The notes under the pieces: generated by a model | Database searches by the model: none | Told to the model about the DNA's origin: nothing | The model's input: the letters and a program-made list of their open reading frames with translations, nothing else | Source of the DNA: Pseudomonas sp. Fl4BN1 | Lineage (GTDB): Bacteria; Pseudomonadota; Gammaproteobacteria; Pseudomonadales; Pseudomonadaceae | Length of the DNA stretch: 64,000 nt | Direction of reading: 5' to 3' | Assembly (NCBI RefSeq): GCF_009908285.1 | Contig: NZ_JAAARM010000005.1 | Location: 233,556-297,555, forward strand | Translations under genes and position numbers: made by a program | Shown: piece after piece, positions 8,352 through 17,319 of the stretch | How positions within the stretch are numbered: the stretch's first letter is position 1 | Layout of the letters: each line of letters starts with the position of its first letter

Positions 8352-8858
8352 ATGTTGGTCAACGCCCAGAAATCCATTGCGGTGCAGCCCACCTCGCGCA
8401 CCGATATGGACCCGACCACTGCTGCAGCCAGTGCGCTGTACAGCGGCATGCTGCAGCAGGCCCAGAACTCTGTGACCTATCCAGCGTCCCAGCCAAGCCA
8501 GCAAGCCAATAGCGTGGACGACAACGTCAACGCAGCTTTTGCCAAGACCCGCGTCCTGCTCCAGGCCACTCCACCGACCGCCAGCACTGCGCAGGCCAAC
8601 AGCGCTACGGAAACGGGTGCCTTGGGTGAGTTCAAGGACTACATGAGCAAGACTCCCGAGCAGAGGCTGCGCGACAGCATCCTGAAAGAACTGGGCCTGA
8701 CCGAAGAGGACCTGAAGAGCATGCCTCCAGAACGGCAGTTGGCGATCAACCAGGAAATCGCCCAGCGCCTGCAGGACAAGATGCAGTTGGCCAAAGAAGC
8801 GAAAGAGATCAAGGACAGCGCAAAACCGATCGACGAGAAGTTCCTCGCCTCGTTGTAA
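8352..8858 (+). CDS. Uncharacterised 168-residue protein
   Basis: I do not recognise a named family. There is no signal peptide or membrane segment. The first 100 residues are rich in A, S, T and Q and probably disordered. The last 65 are charged and predicted helical (EFKDYMSKTPEQRLRDSILKELGLTEEDLKSM). Codon use and GC match the neighbours, ATG 8352 stands free of other genes, and a strong terminator follows 12 bases after the stop, so it is a real monocistronic gene. The layout resembles the small alanine-rich proteins pseudomonads carry near chemotaxis or surface functions, but no function is assigned. Confidence 0.75.
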   Translation: MLVNAQKSIAVQPTSRTDMDPTTAAASALYSGMLQQAQNSVTYPASQPSQQANSVDDNVNAAFAKTRVLLQATPPTASTAQANSATETGALGEFKDYMSKTPEQRLRDSILKELGLTEEDLKSMPPERQLAINQEIAQRLQDKMQLAKEAKEIKDSAKPIDEKFLASL

Positions 8859-8870
8859 TCGGGCTCCACG

Positions 8871-8900
8871 AAAAAGGGTTCCCAACGGGAACCCTTTTTT
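8871..8900. terminator. Bidirectional rho-independent terminator
   Basis: A 13-base perfect inverted repeat, AAAAAGGGTTCCC / GGGAACCCTTTTT around AAC, lies between two convergent genes and serves both. Confidence 0.9.
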
Positions 8901-8918
8901 GTGCCTGGCCTGCAGCCG

Positions 8919-10238
8919 CTACTGCAACTGCAAAGTCGAGTTGAACTGGCTGATGGCATCCACCACATGCCGCGAACCCTGCTGGATCTCCAGGATCACC
9001 TCCCCCGCCTCATTGGCCAACTCGACCCCCAGCCCGGTACGACTCAGGCTTGACTGCATGCTGGTGACCGCGCTCATGGACAGGTCGTGGTTCTTGCGCA
9101 CTACTTCGACGATTTCCACCGTCGCCTGACTGGTCCGCGCGGCCAGGCTACGCACCTCGTCCGCCACCACCGCGAACCCTCGTCCGTGCTCCCCGGCCCG
9201 GGCTGCCTCGATAGCGGCGTTGAGCGCCAGCAGGTTGGTCTGATCGGCAATCCCGCGGATGGTCTGGACGATGCTGCCAATGATCTCCGACTGCTTGCTC
9301 ACCGCATCGATGCTGCGCGCTGCTTCATTGAGGTCATTGGAAATCTGCTCGATGATCTGCACCGTCTGCTGTACCACCTCCGAACCCTTCTGCGCACAGG
9401 CGTCGTTTTGCACCGACGTGCTGTGGGCAGAATCGGCGGCGGACTGCAAGGTAGTCATCTGCTGGGTGATATCACTGGCGAACTTGACCACCTTGTACAG
9501 ACGGCCCTTAGCGTCGAACAACGGGTTGTAGGAAGCCTCCAGGAACACGGTCTGACCGTATTTGTTCTCCCGTTCGAAACGGTGGGAGTGATATTCGCCC
9601 CGGTTCAACGAAGCCCAGAATTGCTTGTACTCGGAAGACTCGGCCTCAGCGCGGTGACAGAACATGCTGTGGTGCTGGCCGACAATTTCATTGAGGGAGT
9701 ACTGCATGGTCTTGAGGAAGTTGTCGTTGGCGTTAATGATCCTGCCATCCGGACTGAATTCGATGATCGCCATCGAGCGCCCAATAGCGTTCAGCAGGCT
9801 CTGGTTCTCGTGTTCAACATGAACGCGCCTGGAGATGTCCGAGGCCACCTTGATCACACTCCTGACCTGGCGATTGGCATCGAACACCGGCATGTAGCTG
9901 GCCTCGAGCCAGATCTCCTCACCGCGCTTGTTCAGCCGCAGGAAGGTACCGCTGATGGGCTCCCCCCGGGACAGGTCACGCCATAGCTTGGTGTACTCCT
10001 CGCTGCGATAAAACTCTTCCTCGCAGAAAATCCGGTGGTGCTTGCCGCGTACCTCGTCAGCCGAATAGCCCATGGTCAGGCAAAAATTCTCATTGGCATC
10101 GAGCACGATGCCGTCAGGAGAGAACTCGATCATCGCCATGGAAGCACTGATCGCTGCCAATTTGGCGTTGGCCTCGCTCAGCGCACAATTGAATCGCTCG
10201 ATCTCCAGCAGGTCAGCCTTGTGATGTAGGTTAAACAT
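8919..10238 (-). CDS. Soluble double-PAS methyl-accepting chemotaxis protein (BdlA-like)
   Basis: A cytoplasmic chemoreceptor of 439 residues with no membrane segment. Two similar PAS domains (about residues 25-140 and 150-262) share [11 protein letters not shown] / [17 protein letters not shown] / HHSMFC and LEASY(M/N)P motifs, an internal duplication. A short MCP signalling domain follows, whose hairpin tip [34 protein letters not shown] is intact. This is the architecture of P. aeruginosa BdlA, which links redox or nutrient signals to biofilm dispersion, and of Aer-2-like soluble receptors. PAS cofactor (heme or FAD) is not decidable here. AAGGTGATA precedes ATG 10238. No chemotaxis genes are nearby. 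Confidence 0.88.
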   Translation of the reverse strand: MFNLHHKADLLEIERFNCALSEANAKLAAISASMAMIEFSPDGIVLDANENFCLTMGYSADEVRGKHHRIFCEEEFYRSEEYTKLWRDLSRGEPISGTFLRLNKRGEEIWLEASYMPVFDANRQVRSVIKVASDISRRVHVEHENQSLLNAIGRSMAIIEFSPDGRIINANDNFLKTMQYSLNEIVGQHHSMFCHRAEAESSEYKQFWASLNRGEYHSHRFERENKYGQTVFLEASYNPLFDAKGRLYKVVKFASDITQQMTTLQSAADSAHSTSVQNDACAQKGSEVVQQTVQIIEQISNDLNEAARSIDAVSKQSEIIGSIVQTIRGIADQTNLLALNAAIEAARAGEHGRGFAVVADEVRSLAARTSQATVEIVEVVRKNHDLSMSAVTSMQSSLSRTGLGVELANEAGEVILEIQQGSRHVVDAISQFNSTLQLQ

Positions 10239-10771
10239 GGTTGTATCACCTTCAACGCTGTCTTTTAATTGACGGAAGTTCCTAGTCGTTCAACTGATCC
10301 ACCACAACGTTCCATAAAACAGTGCAAGCGCCTCCCTCCATATGAGAGAGGAAGTGTCAGGTGATAAATGATGTTTAATCGGAGAGCCCTTGTTGCAACG
10401 CTCTTATCAAGCCATCCTTTTCTTGATGACCCGCTACCGGGTCGAACCTAACAAAACCAAGAAATTCCATCTAATTAAATGCTCCTAATATTGCGATGCC
10501 TCTAGTTGCGCACTCTCGCCTTTATTCACGATCTCAATCTTCCTCGGGATGAAGATTGCACAAACGCCGATTAAAACTGCCGAAACATCACGGGCAGATA
10601 CCAACAGGCCAATTGATATGAATTTCACAACTGAGCATAGACAGCCGCAGACTCTATGCAAGGCCACTAGTCAGTCCGTTTTCACAACTTCCAGGGTGTT
10701 GGAATGCATTCGCGATAAGTATCAAATAAGACATAAATATTGCTTATCACCGGACCTTTTGGCGGCCCGCG
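10239..10771. other. AT-rich 530-base intergenic stretch without a supported gene
   Basis: It is visibly richer in A and T than flanking coding DNA. Two open frames exist. One runs 10485-10667 on the minus strand: GTG start, 60 codons, one hydrophobic segment, weak CGGA Shine-Dalgarno. The other runs 10549-10797 on the plus strand, overlaps the 3-prime end of the LysR gene and lacks a convincing ribosome site. I accept neither. The right part near 10238 should hold the promoter of the chemoreceptor. No REP, tRNA or terminator hairpin was seen. Confidence 0.5.
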
Positions 10772-11644
10772 CTAGGTTCTGTACGAAAGTTCGCTAAGGG
10801 TTGCCAGAAAGGCCTGAACCAGCCCATTGACCTCCCCCCCCCGGGCCGGCACCAGGGCAAACTCGCGCTCGATCACTGCAGTCAACGGCAAGACCCGCAA
10901 CCCCTGGCGCTGCTCCGGCAAGGTGCTCTGGGGCACCAGGGTCACTCCCAGCCGTTCACGTACCAGGCTGAAGGCGCTGTTCCACTCGCGTACTTCGATC
11001 CGCACGTCTGCCAGCTGCATGCCGGCTTCGGCAGCCAGACTTCGGGCGTTCACTGAACAGCCGCCGGTGGCCAGGATGAAGGGCTGCGCCAGCAAGGTCT
11101 CAAGGTCGATGGTCGGAGCCTGCCAAAGGTGTTCCTGAGGCAACACCGCCACCCATGAATCGCGCCCCAACAACCACGAACGGCGCCCTGGTGTCGGATT
11201 GAGTACCACGCCCAGATCCACCAGTTGCGCATCGAGCAGGGCTTCAACCTCATCGTCGCTGACCTCCAACTGCACCACCTCGATTCCCGGGTACATCTGC
11301 TTGAAGCGCTGCAGCAAAGGCGGCAGGAACTTAGCCAGGACCATGGGGAACCCTGCCAGACGCAAACTGCCCTGAAGCATCCCGCGAGCGGCGTCCACCT
11401 GCCGGTGGACCTGTGCCAGGGCGCCGAGCATCACCTGTGCCTGTTCCAATACCTGCAAGCCGACTGCCGTGGGCAACGCCTGTCGGCTTTCGCGAATGAA
11501 CAACTGCACACCGAGCATGCCCTCCATCTGCGCCAGCGCCTGGCTGGCCCCGGACTGGGTCATGCCTACCTGCTCGGCGGCGCGGGTGATGGTGCCGCAC
11601 TCGGCAATCGCTACCAACAGGCGCCAATGCATCAGGTTCATCAT
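10772..11644 (-). CDS. LysR-family transcriptional regulator
   Basis: A 290-residue LTTR: N-terminal helix-turn-helix MNLMHWRLLVAIAECGTITRAAEQVGMTQSGASQALAQME and a LysR substrate-binding domain with ILATGGCSVNARSLAAEAG. ATG 11644 is chosen, with AAGGAT at the right distance; the longer open frame to 11728 runs into the promoter region of the divergent glutathione transferase gene. The start codons of the two genes are about 97 bases apart, so it probably regulates that gene. Signal unknown. Confidence 0.85.
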   Translation of the reverse strand: MMNLMHWRLLVAIAECGTITRAAEQVGMTQSGASQALAQMEGMLGVQLFIRESRQALPTAVGLQVLEQAQVMLGALAQVHRQVDAARGMLQGSLRLAGFPMVLAKFLPPLLQRFKQMYPGIEVVQLEVSDDEVEALLDAQLVDLGVVLNPTPGRRSWLLGRDSWVAVLPQEHLWQAPTIDLETLLAQPFILATGGCSVNARSLAAEAGMQLADVRIEVREWNSAFSLVRERLGVTLVPQSTLPEQRQGLRVLPLTAVIEREFALVPARGGEVNGLVQAFLATLSELSYRT

Positions 11645-11741
11645 GGCAGTAGCTATCCTTATGGTGCTTTCTGAAAGATTAATTTTACCCATGCTGGCGC
11701 CATCCCCGACACTGGCTCGAACCCTCACCAGAGACCTGCCG

Positions 11742-12344
11742 ATGAAACTCTACTACGCCCCTCAAGCCTGTTCCCTGGCCTCTCATATCGTACTGCGGGA
11801 ACTGCAACTGCCATTCCAGGCGATCCGTGTCGACAACCGCAGCAAACGTACCGCCGACGGTCAGGATTTCCTCAGCATCAACCCCAAGGGCTACGTGGCA
11901 GCCCTGCAACTGGACAATGGCGAAGTGCTCACCGAAGGCCCGGCGATCCTGCAATACCTTGCCGACCTCAAGCCCGAGGCCGGGCTGGCGGCGACCAATG
12001 GCAGCTGGCAACGGGTACGGTTGCAGGAAACCCTGAACTTCATCACCAGCGAAGTTCACGGAACCATGGGCTGGCTGTTCAACCCGGGCTTCGACGACAA
12101 CGTGAAGGAGATATTCCGGCAGAAGCTGTTCAAGCGTTTTGCCATGCTGGAACAGACCCTGGAGCGCCAGGACTATCTGCAAGGCGCAGAGTTCGGTGTT
12201 GCCGATGCCTATCTCTTCACCGTGCTGCGCTGGACACCGATGTTTGCCATCAACCTTGCGACCTGGCCGGCACTGGTGAGATTTCAGGCCCGGATAGAGC
12301 AACGGCCGGCGGTACGAGAGGCGCTGGCGCTGGAGATGGCTTAG
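11742..12344 (+). CDS. gstA: Glutathione S-transferase, GstA-like (beta class)
   Basis: A 200-residue enzyme beginning MKLYYAPQACSLASHIVLRELQLPF, the hallmark start of beta-class bacterial transferases such as E. coli GstA (201 residues), including the catalytic Cys10 (the C of QAC). NPKGYVAALQLDNGEVLTEGPAILQYLA supplies the cis-proline region and the glutathione contact at about residues 52-80. The helical C-terminal domain contains FGVADAYLFTVLRW. It conjugates or peroxidatically reduces electrophiles with glutathione in the cytoplasm. A longer frame exists upstream, but it is antisense to the LysR gene. Likely under that regulator. Confidence 0.9.
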   Translation: MKLYYAPQACSLASHIVLRELQLPFQAIRVDNRSKRTADGQDFLSINPKGYVAALQLDNGEVLTEGPAILQYLADLKPEAGLAATNGSWQRVRLQETLNFITSEVHGTMGWLFNPGFDDNVKEIFRQKLFKRFAMLEQTLERQDYLQGAEFGVADAYLFTVLRWTPMFAINLATWPALVRFQARIEQRPAVREALALEMA

Positions 12345-12417
12345 GCCCGGAATGAAAAACTGAGAGTCGATGCGGGTACAAGCAGAGCGCCTGACGGCCA
12401 CTGCAGAGCGGATAAAA

Positions 12418-12440
12418 CGAAGCCCGCATGGCGGGCTTCG
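12418..12440 (-). terminator. Terminator of the 38-residue gene
   Basis: CGAAGCCCGC pairs with GCGGGCTTCG around a 3-base loop; on the minus strand it is followed by TTTTATCC. It lies 10 bases beyond the stop codon of the small lysine-rich gene. Confidence 0.75.
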
Positions 12441-12449
12441 TCAAAGTGA

Positions 12450-12566
12450 TCAGTGGCCGAAGATGTTCACTTCGGTTTTCTTGGCCTTTTTCTCGGCGCG
12501 TTTCTCGTCTGCGCTCTTTGCCGGCTTCTTCTTGGCATTCTTCTTCGCGTTCATACCTTTGGACAT
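12450..12566 (-). CDS. 38-residue lysine-rich protein
   Basis: A very small gene: ATG 12566, TGA 12450. The product starts MSKGMNAKKNAKKKPAKSAD, continues with EKRAEKKAKKTE, and ends VNIFGH. About a third of the residues are lysine and there is no hydrophobic core, so it is probably disordered and nucleic-acid- or ribosome-associated by charge. Support for reality: a clean terminator directly downstream, no competing gene on either strand, and a resemblance I recall to short MSKGM-KK proteins annotated as hypothetical in many pseudomonads. Function unknown. Confidence 0.7.
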   Translation of the reverse strand: MSKGMNAKKNAKKKPAKSADEKRAEKKAKKTEVNIFGH

Positions 12567-12669
12567 GAGCCTCACTCCACTGTTACGGGATAGTCTTCAG
12601 GTATAGCACCTATAACCATCCGAGGTTCCTTTATAATCCGCCGCTCCCTGTTGCCAACCCCGGAAACCC

Positions 12670-13092
12670 ATGTCCAGCCTCCAGATCAGCCTACTCGCCG
12701 AAGCCTCGCGCCCCTTGCTGGACAAATTCTATCGCCAGCATCAGTCATCCATGCGGGCCTCGGCCAAGGGTCAACTTTGGGTGGTCAGGGACACCGAGAT
12801 CATTGCCGGAATGAGCCTGGCCCCGGTGGAACATGGGCATTGGCTGACGGGTTTGTTCGTCGCTCCGGCAAGCCGTGGCCAAGGGCTGGCCGCGCAGTTG
12901 GTAGAGCAGGCGCTGAAGGAGATCGAAGGGCCAGTCTGGCTGTTCTGTCACCCTGATCTGGAAACTTTGTATCAACGCATGAGCTTCTCTACCGCCACCC
13001 AGTTGCCGCGGGCACTGGGCGAGCGACTGGCGCGCTACCGTCGCAATAAACCGCTACTGGCCATGAGTACCGAAAGCCGCCCTCAGGAGTAA
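12670..13092 (+). CDS. GNAT-family N-acetyltransferase
   Basis: A 140-residue single-domain acetyltransferase. The acetyl-CoA pyrophosphate loop is VAPASRGQGLAAQLVEQAL at about residues 64-82 (R/Q-x-x-G-x-G/A). It is preceded by the beta strand HWLTGLFV and followed by VWLFCHPDLETLYQRMSF, the usual C-terminal YxxxGF-like element. Acceptor substrate unknown. It converges with the peptide deformylase gene, 12 bases between stops. Confidence 0.85.
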   Translation: MSSLQISLLAEASRPLLDKFYRQHQSSMRASAKGQLWVVRDTEIIAGMSLAPVEHGHWLTGLFVAPASRGQGLAAQLVEQALKEIEGPVWLFCHPDLETLYQRMSFSTATQLPRALGERLARYRRNKPLLAMSTESRPQE

Positions 13093-13104
13093 TGATGTGC
13101 CGCC

Positions 13105-13644
13105 TTACTCGTCAGCGTTGGGATCAAGCTCGGGAAACAACACCTCGGTGAAACCGAATTTGCTGAAATCACTGATCCGTGACGGATACAGCCGGCCAAT
13201 CAGGTGATCGCACTCATGCTGCACCACCCGCGCATGGAAGCCCGAGGCCCCACGCACGATAGGCTCGCCCCTGGGGTCGAAGCCTTCGTAGCGAATGTGT
13301 TGATAGCGCGGCACCGCGCCCCGCAGGCCAGGGACCGATAGACAGCCCTCCCAGCCCTCTTCCAGCACCGGACTCAACGGGGTGATCAGCGGATTGATCA
13401 GGATGGTCTGAGGCACCGCTTCGGCCTCCGGATAACGCTCGCTGTGCTCGAAGCCGAAGATCACCAACTGCAGGTCGACGCCAATCTGCGGCGCCGCCAG
13501 CCCCACCCCTCCGACGCTTTCCATGGTCTGGAACATATCGTCGATCAGTTGCCACAACTCCGGGCTGTCGAACATCTCGGGCGCAACCGCAGGGGCGATG
13601 CGCAGCAGGCGTTCATCGCCCATTTTGAGGATTTCACGAATCAT
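13105..13644 (-). CDS. def: Peptide deformylase (second-copy type)
   Basis: Metal-dependent removal of the formyl group from nascent proteins. All three family motifs are present in 179 residues: GVGLAAPQ (46-53), EGCLS (99-103, metal-ligand Cys101) and QHECDHL (metal ligands His143 and His147, catalytic Glu144). The canonical HExDH box is HECDH here, as in other bacterial deformylases. It is not beside fmt, so this is probably the accessory deformylase that many pseudomonads have besides the one of the def-fmt operon. It lies 2 bases downstream of the yihY gene and is likely co-transcribed with it. Confidence 0.92.
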   Translation of the reverse strand: MIREILKMGDERLLRIAPAVAPEMFDSPELWQLIDDMFQTMESVGGVGLAAPQIGVDLQLVIFGFEHSERYPEAEAVPQTILINPLITPLSPVLEEGWEGCLSVPGLRGAVPRYQHIRYEGFDPRGEPIVRGASGFHARVVQHECDHLIGRLYPSRISDFSKFGFTEVLFPELDPNADE

Positions 13645-13646
13645 GT

Positions 13647-14591
13647 TCAGGCTTCGTCAGTGGTCGGCTTGAGCGAGTGGTCCCGGCCCAGTCCCGAAAC
13701 GTGTTGTTTTTCGTCGTGCTCGTCAACGCCCTTTTCGCCAGGGTCCTTGCCTTCGGCCGACATGTGTTCGATCACCGCGTTCATCTCCGCCCCCAGCAAC
13801 AGCACCGCAGAGGAGATATAGAAATACAGCAACAGCACAATGATCGCGCCGATACTGCCATACATGGCGTTGTAGTTAGAGAAGGTTTTCACGTAGTAGG
13901 CAAAGCCCAGCGAGGCAACGATCCACACCACCACCGCCAACACCGAACCCGGGGTGATAAAGCGGAATTTCTGCTTCACATCGGGCATCACGTAATACAT
14001 CAGGGCCACCGCTACCATCATCAGCAGCACAATCACCGGCCAGCGCAGGATAGTCCACAGGGTGACGATGAACTCTTCCAGGCCCACCTGCCCCGCCAGC
14101 CAGGTCATGACCTGCGGCCCCAGAACCATCAACGCCGCAGCGGCCAGAAGCATGCCGGCAATGCCCACGGTGTAGAAGATCGACAGCGGGAAACGCTTCC
14201 AGATCGGCCGCCCCTCGACCACGTCGTAGGCCGCGTTCATCGCACTCATCATCAGCCGCACACCCGCCGAGGCGGTCCACAGAGCGATGACGATACCCAC
14301 CGACAACAATCCGCCCTTGGACTGCTGCAATTGGTCGATCACCGGATTCACCTGCTCCAGCGCCTCTGGCGGCAGCACCAGCTCCGATTGCAGGCGCAGC
14401 CAGGTAAAGAAATCCGGCAAGTGCAGGAAGCCGATCAGGGCGATGAGAAACAGGATGAAGGGGAACAACGAAAACAGCATCTGGTAGGCCAGAGCCGAAG
14501 CATAGGTGGACATTTCGTCCGCAATGAACTCATTGACCGTGCGTATCAGCACACGGTGCAGGGGCAACCCCTTGAGGTCCGGAAAAATCAT
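13647..14591 (-). CDS. YihY/BrkB-family inner-membrane protein
   Basis: A 314-residue protein with about six transmembrane helices and the YihY (UPF0761) signature at the start: [30 protein letters not shown] at about residues 28-58. Later come [25 protein letters not shown] and [60 protein letters not shown]. The family was once called ribonuclease BN by mistake; its function is still unclear. AAAGGAGA precedes ATG 14591. The hydrophilic acidic tail is about 30 residues. Confidence 0.9.
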   Translation of the reverse strand: MIFPDLKGLPLHRVLIRTVNEFIADEMSTYASALAYQMLFSLFPFILFLIALIGFLHLPDFFTWLRLQSELVLPPEALEQVNPVIDQLQQSKGGLLSVGIVIALWTASAGVRLMMSAMNAAYDVVEGRPIWKRFPLSIFYTVGIAGMLLAAAALMVLGPQVMTWLAGQVGLEEFIVTLWTILRWPVIVLLMMVAVALMYYVMPDVKQKFRFITPGSVLAVVVWIVASLGFAYYVKTFSNYNAMYGSIGAIIVLLLYFYISSAVLLLGAEMNAVIEHMSAEGKDPGEKGVDEHDEKQHVSGLGRDHSLKPTTDEA

Positions 14592-14731
14592 AGCGTCTCC
14601 TTTCGCCGCAAAAAGGTTGAAGTCGATGGCGACTCAGAGGCCGTTTTCTACAACAAATTAGCTTAGTTGGCGAACTGCAAACAATTCCATTGATTGATCG
14701 CCCAGGTTAAACCGGAACCTGCACATGAAAA

Positions 14732-14751
14732 CGGCCATCCATGGATGGCCG
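14732..14751 (-). terminator. Terminator of the CsbD-like gene
   Basis: A 20-base perfect palindrome, CGGCCATCCA/TGGATGGCCG, is followed on the minus strand by TTTTC. It lies about 28 bases past the CsbD stop. Confidence 0.75.
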
Positions 14752-14779
14752 CTTTGGTGCGTCAACGATCGCGGCGTGT

Positions 14780-14971
14780 TCAGGCCTTGTCGATGGTTTT
14801 TTTCACCGCATCCTTGGCTTTGCCCACTGCTTGCTGGGCTTCGCCTTTTTTCTCCTGCAGCTTGCCTTCAGCCTGCAGCTTGCTGTTGTCGGTCGCTTTG
14901 CCAATACCCTGCTTGATGTTACCGATGGCTTCGTTAGCCAGACCTTTTGCCTTATCCGCTGTGCTGCCCAT
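14780..14971 (-). CDS. CsbD-family stress protein
   Basis: A 63-residue hydrophilic, helix-forming protein: [27 protein letters not shown] ... [28 protein letters not shown]. It fits the CsbD family (KxKGxxxExxGxxxG pattern), general-stress proteins of unknown biochemical role. ATG 14971 is supported by GGAG seven bases upstream; longer in-frame starts at 14995 and 15061 add unrelated residues. Confidence 0.9.
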   Translation of the reverse strand: MGSTADKAKGLANEAIGNIKQGIGKATDNSKLQAEGKLQEKKGEAQQAVGKAKDAVKKTIDKA

Positions 14972-15182
14972 GGTATTTCTCCGTAGAACATTCATTGATC
15001 GAACAAAGGGGGTTTGCGTCGTTACCCAAGGTTGACTCGCGGTCATCGCGCAGAGTTTCAATTATTTTCGCCCGGCATTTCATCGCAGACCCGAGGTTAG
15101 GCTTTATGTTTGCCGGGCAACCCGGGAGAATGCTCGACCTGTTCAGGCCAAGCACTGAAGATCCAATCCCCGTAGGAATGTT

Positions 15183-15560
15183 ATGAAACTCGATAAAAAG
15201 CAGGCCATCGCCCGTAGAAACCAGGAACTGGGTGGTGCGGTGCTGGGCGTCAACAACTGCCATTTCGCGGAGCTGAACCGCAACCGCAATATCTGGTGGT
15301 TCGATATCCTGGTGACCCGCCTGGCCATTGGTCAGTACGAGTGGGTGCACCTGCTGCTGCACACCCCGGACACCGACCAGTTGCTGCACCTGAAAGTGCC
15401 GACCGTATTCCTGCGGGAAAAAACCGAAGGCCTGGTGGTGCGCAATGAAGGCAAGCGCAAGGCGGCCCTGAGTCTGGAACTGAGCGCCGACAAGGACTCC
15501 TTTCTCAAGGACGTACGCCCGGCCGGCACTGGCGTGAGCTTCGCGCAGTTCCAGCAGTAA
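15183..15560 (+). CDS. Uncharacterised 125-residue protein
   Basis: Not assigned to a family. No signal peptide or membrane helix. The central part is aromatic and aliphatic (NNCHFAELNRNRNIWWFDILVTRLAIGQYEWVHLLLHTPDTDQLLHLKVPTVFLREK), suggesting a compact alpha/beta fold, with basic ends. GTAGGAATGTT precedes the ATG. It ends in a shared terminator with fadD1. Base composition matches the surroundings, so it is a native gene. Acquired restriction-like folds can look similar, but no catalytic motif is visible. Confidence 0.7.
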   Translation: MKLDKKQAIARRNQELGGAVLGVNNCHFAELNRNRNIWWFDILVTRLAIGQYEWVHLLLHTPDTDQLLHLKVPTVFLREKTEGLVVRNEGKRKAALSLELSADKDSFLKDVRPAGTGVSFAQFQQ

Positions 15561-15584
15561 GACCCACGCAGGCTACACCGCAAT

Positions 15585-15614
15585 AAAAAAGCCCCGCATT
15601 GGCGGGGCTTTTTT
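15585..15614. terminator. Bidirectional rho-independent terminator
   Basis: AAAAAAGCCCCGC pairs with GCGGGGCTTTTTT around ATTG, between the convergent 15183-15560 gene and fadD1. Confidence 0.92.
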
Positions 15615-15627
15615 GGGGCACTGACGT

Positions 15628-17319
15628 CTACTTCTTCAGGCCAAGTTTCTTCAGCTCTTCGTCACGAAGTTCGCGGCGCAGGATCTTGCCAACGTTGGTG
15701 GTCGGCAGCGCATCGCGGAACTCCACCGCCTTGGGCACCTTGTAGCCAGTGACGTTAGCCCGCATGTGCTGCATCACCTGCTCCTTGGTCAGGGTCACCC
15801 CCGGCTTGACCACGATGAAGATCTTGATGGTCTCGCCGGACTTCTCGTCCGGTATGCCGATCGCCGCGCACTGCAGAACGCCCGGCAGCGAGACCAGCAC
15901 GTCTTCCAGTTCGTTGGGATACACGTTGAAACCAGAGACCAGGATCATGTCTTTCTTGCGATCGACGACACGGATGTAGCCATCCGGCTGGATCAGGGCG
16001 ATGTCACCGGTCTTCAGCCAGCCTTCGCTACTGAGGACTTCATCGGTGGCGTCCTGGCGCTGCCAGTAGCCCTTCATCACTTGCGGGCCCTTGACGCACA
16101 ACTCGCCGACTTCACCCAGGGGCAATTCGTCGCCCGCGTCGTTGATCACCCGGCACAGGGTCGAAGGCACCGGAATGCCGATGGTGCCGATCTGGATGTT
16201 CTGGATCGGGTTGACCGTGGCCACCGGGCTGGTCTCGGTCATGCCGTAACCTTCACAGATCGGGCAGTTGGTCACCGATTTCCAACGCTCGGCGGCCGCC
16301 AGTTGCAAGGCCATGCCACCGGACAACGTGACTTTCAGCGCAGAGAAGTCCAGCTTGCGGAAGGCTTCGCTATTGCACAGGGCGACGAACAGGGTATTGA
16401 GGCCGACAAAACCGCTGAACTTCCACTTCGACAGCTCCTTGACCATCGCCGGCAGGTCCCGCGGATTGCTGATCAGGATGTTGTGGTTGCCCATGAGCAT
16501 GATGGCCATGCAATGGAAGGTGAACGCATAGATGTGGTACAGCGGCAGCGGGGTGATGAGGATCTCGCAACCTTCATTGAGATTGGAGCCCATCAGCGCC
16601 TTGCACTGCAGCATGTTGGCCACCAGGTTGCGGTGGGTCAGCATCGCGCCCTTGGCCACCCCGGTCGTACCGCCGGTGTATTGCAGCACCGCCACATCGC
16701 CACTGGCAGGGTTGGCTTCCTGCACCGGCTGGCCACGGCCCTTGCTCAGTACGTCATTGAATTTGACGGCCTGGGGCAAGTGATAGGCCGGCACCATCTT
16801 CTTCACGTACTTGACCACACTGTTGATCAGCAGGCGCTTGAGCGGTGGCAAGAGGTCCGCCACTTCGGTGACGATCACGTGCTTGACCCCGGTCTTGGGC
16901 ACTACGGCCTCTGCCAGATGGGCCATGTTGGCCAGACAGACCAAGGCCTTGGCCCCGGAATCATTGAACTGGTGCTCCATTTCCCGCGCGGTGTACAGCG
17001 GGTTGGTGTTGACCACGATCAGGCCGGCGCGAATCGCACCGAATACTGCGATCGGATATTGCAGGAGGTTGGGCAGCTGCAACGCGATTCGATCACCGGG
17101 CTGCAAATCGGTATGCTGTTGCAGGTACGCGGCAAAGGCTCCCGACAGTTCATACAGCTCACCGTAGGTGATTGTCTTGCCGAGGTTGCTAAAGGCCGGT
17201 TTGTTAGCGAAACGTTGGCAGGACTGCTTCAACACCGCCTGAATATTCGGATACTCGTCTGGATTGATATCGGCAGCAATCCCAGCTGGGTACTTATCCT
17301 TCCAAAAGTCTTCGATCAT
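15628..17319 (-). CDS. fadD1: Long-chain fatty acid-CoA ligase FadD1
   Basis: ATP-dependent activation of fatty acids to acyl-CoA for beta-oxidation. The 563 residues carry the adenylate-forming motifs: P-loop-like YTGGTTGVAKGAMLTHRN at about 213-230, the GYGMTETSP A5 motif at about 360, GWLKTGD at about 445 and DRKKDMILVSGFNVYPNELED at about 465-485. The C-terminal KVPK-KILRREL includes the catalytic lysine. With the next gene upstream it forms the fadD1-fadD2 tandem known from P. aeruginosa; the two products are clearly paralogous. A 335-base gap separates them, so fadD1 probably has its own promoter. Confidence 0.94.
   Translation of the reverse strand: MIEDFWKDKYPAGIAADINPDEYPNIQAVLKQSCQRFANKPAFSNLGKTITYGELYELSGAFAAYLQQHTDLQPGDRIALQLPNLLQYPIAVFGAIRAGLIVVNTNPLYTAREMEHQFNDSGAKALVCLANMAHLAEAVVPKTGVKHVIVTEVADLLPPLKRLLINSVVKYVKKMVPAYHLPQAVKFNDVLSKGRGQPVQEANPASGDVAVLQYTGGTTGVAKGAMLTHRNLVANMLQCKALMGSNLNEGCEILITPLPLYHIYAFTFHCMAIMLMGNHNILISNPRDLPAMVKELSKWKFSGFVGLNTLFVALCNSEAFRKLDFSALKVTLSGGMALQLAAAERWKSVTNCPICEGYGMTETSPVATVNPIQNIQIGTIGIPVPSTLCRVINDAGDELPLGEVGELCVKGPQVMKGYWQRQDATDEVLSSEGWLKTGDIALIQPDGYIRVVDRKKDMILVSGFNVYPNELEDVLVSLPGVLQCAAIGIPDEKSGETIKIFIVVKPGVTLTKEQVMQHMRANVTGYKVPKAVEFRDALPTTNVGKILRRELRDEELKKLGLKK

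Noticed and set aside
10485..10667. 60-codon minus-strand frame with a hydrophobic helix
   Set aside because: GTG start, weak ribosome site, no recognisable family and base use typical of intergenic DNA; kept only as a note on the gap.
10549..10797. 82-codon plus-strand frame
   Set aside because: Overlaps the end of the LysR gene, lacks a convincing Shine-Dalgarno sequence and shows no protein-like composition.
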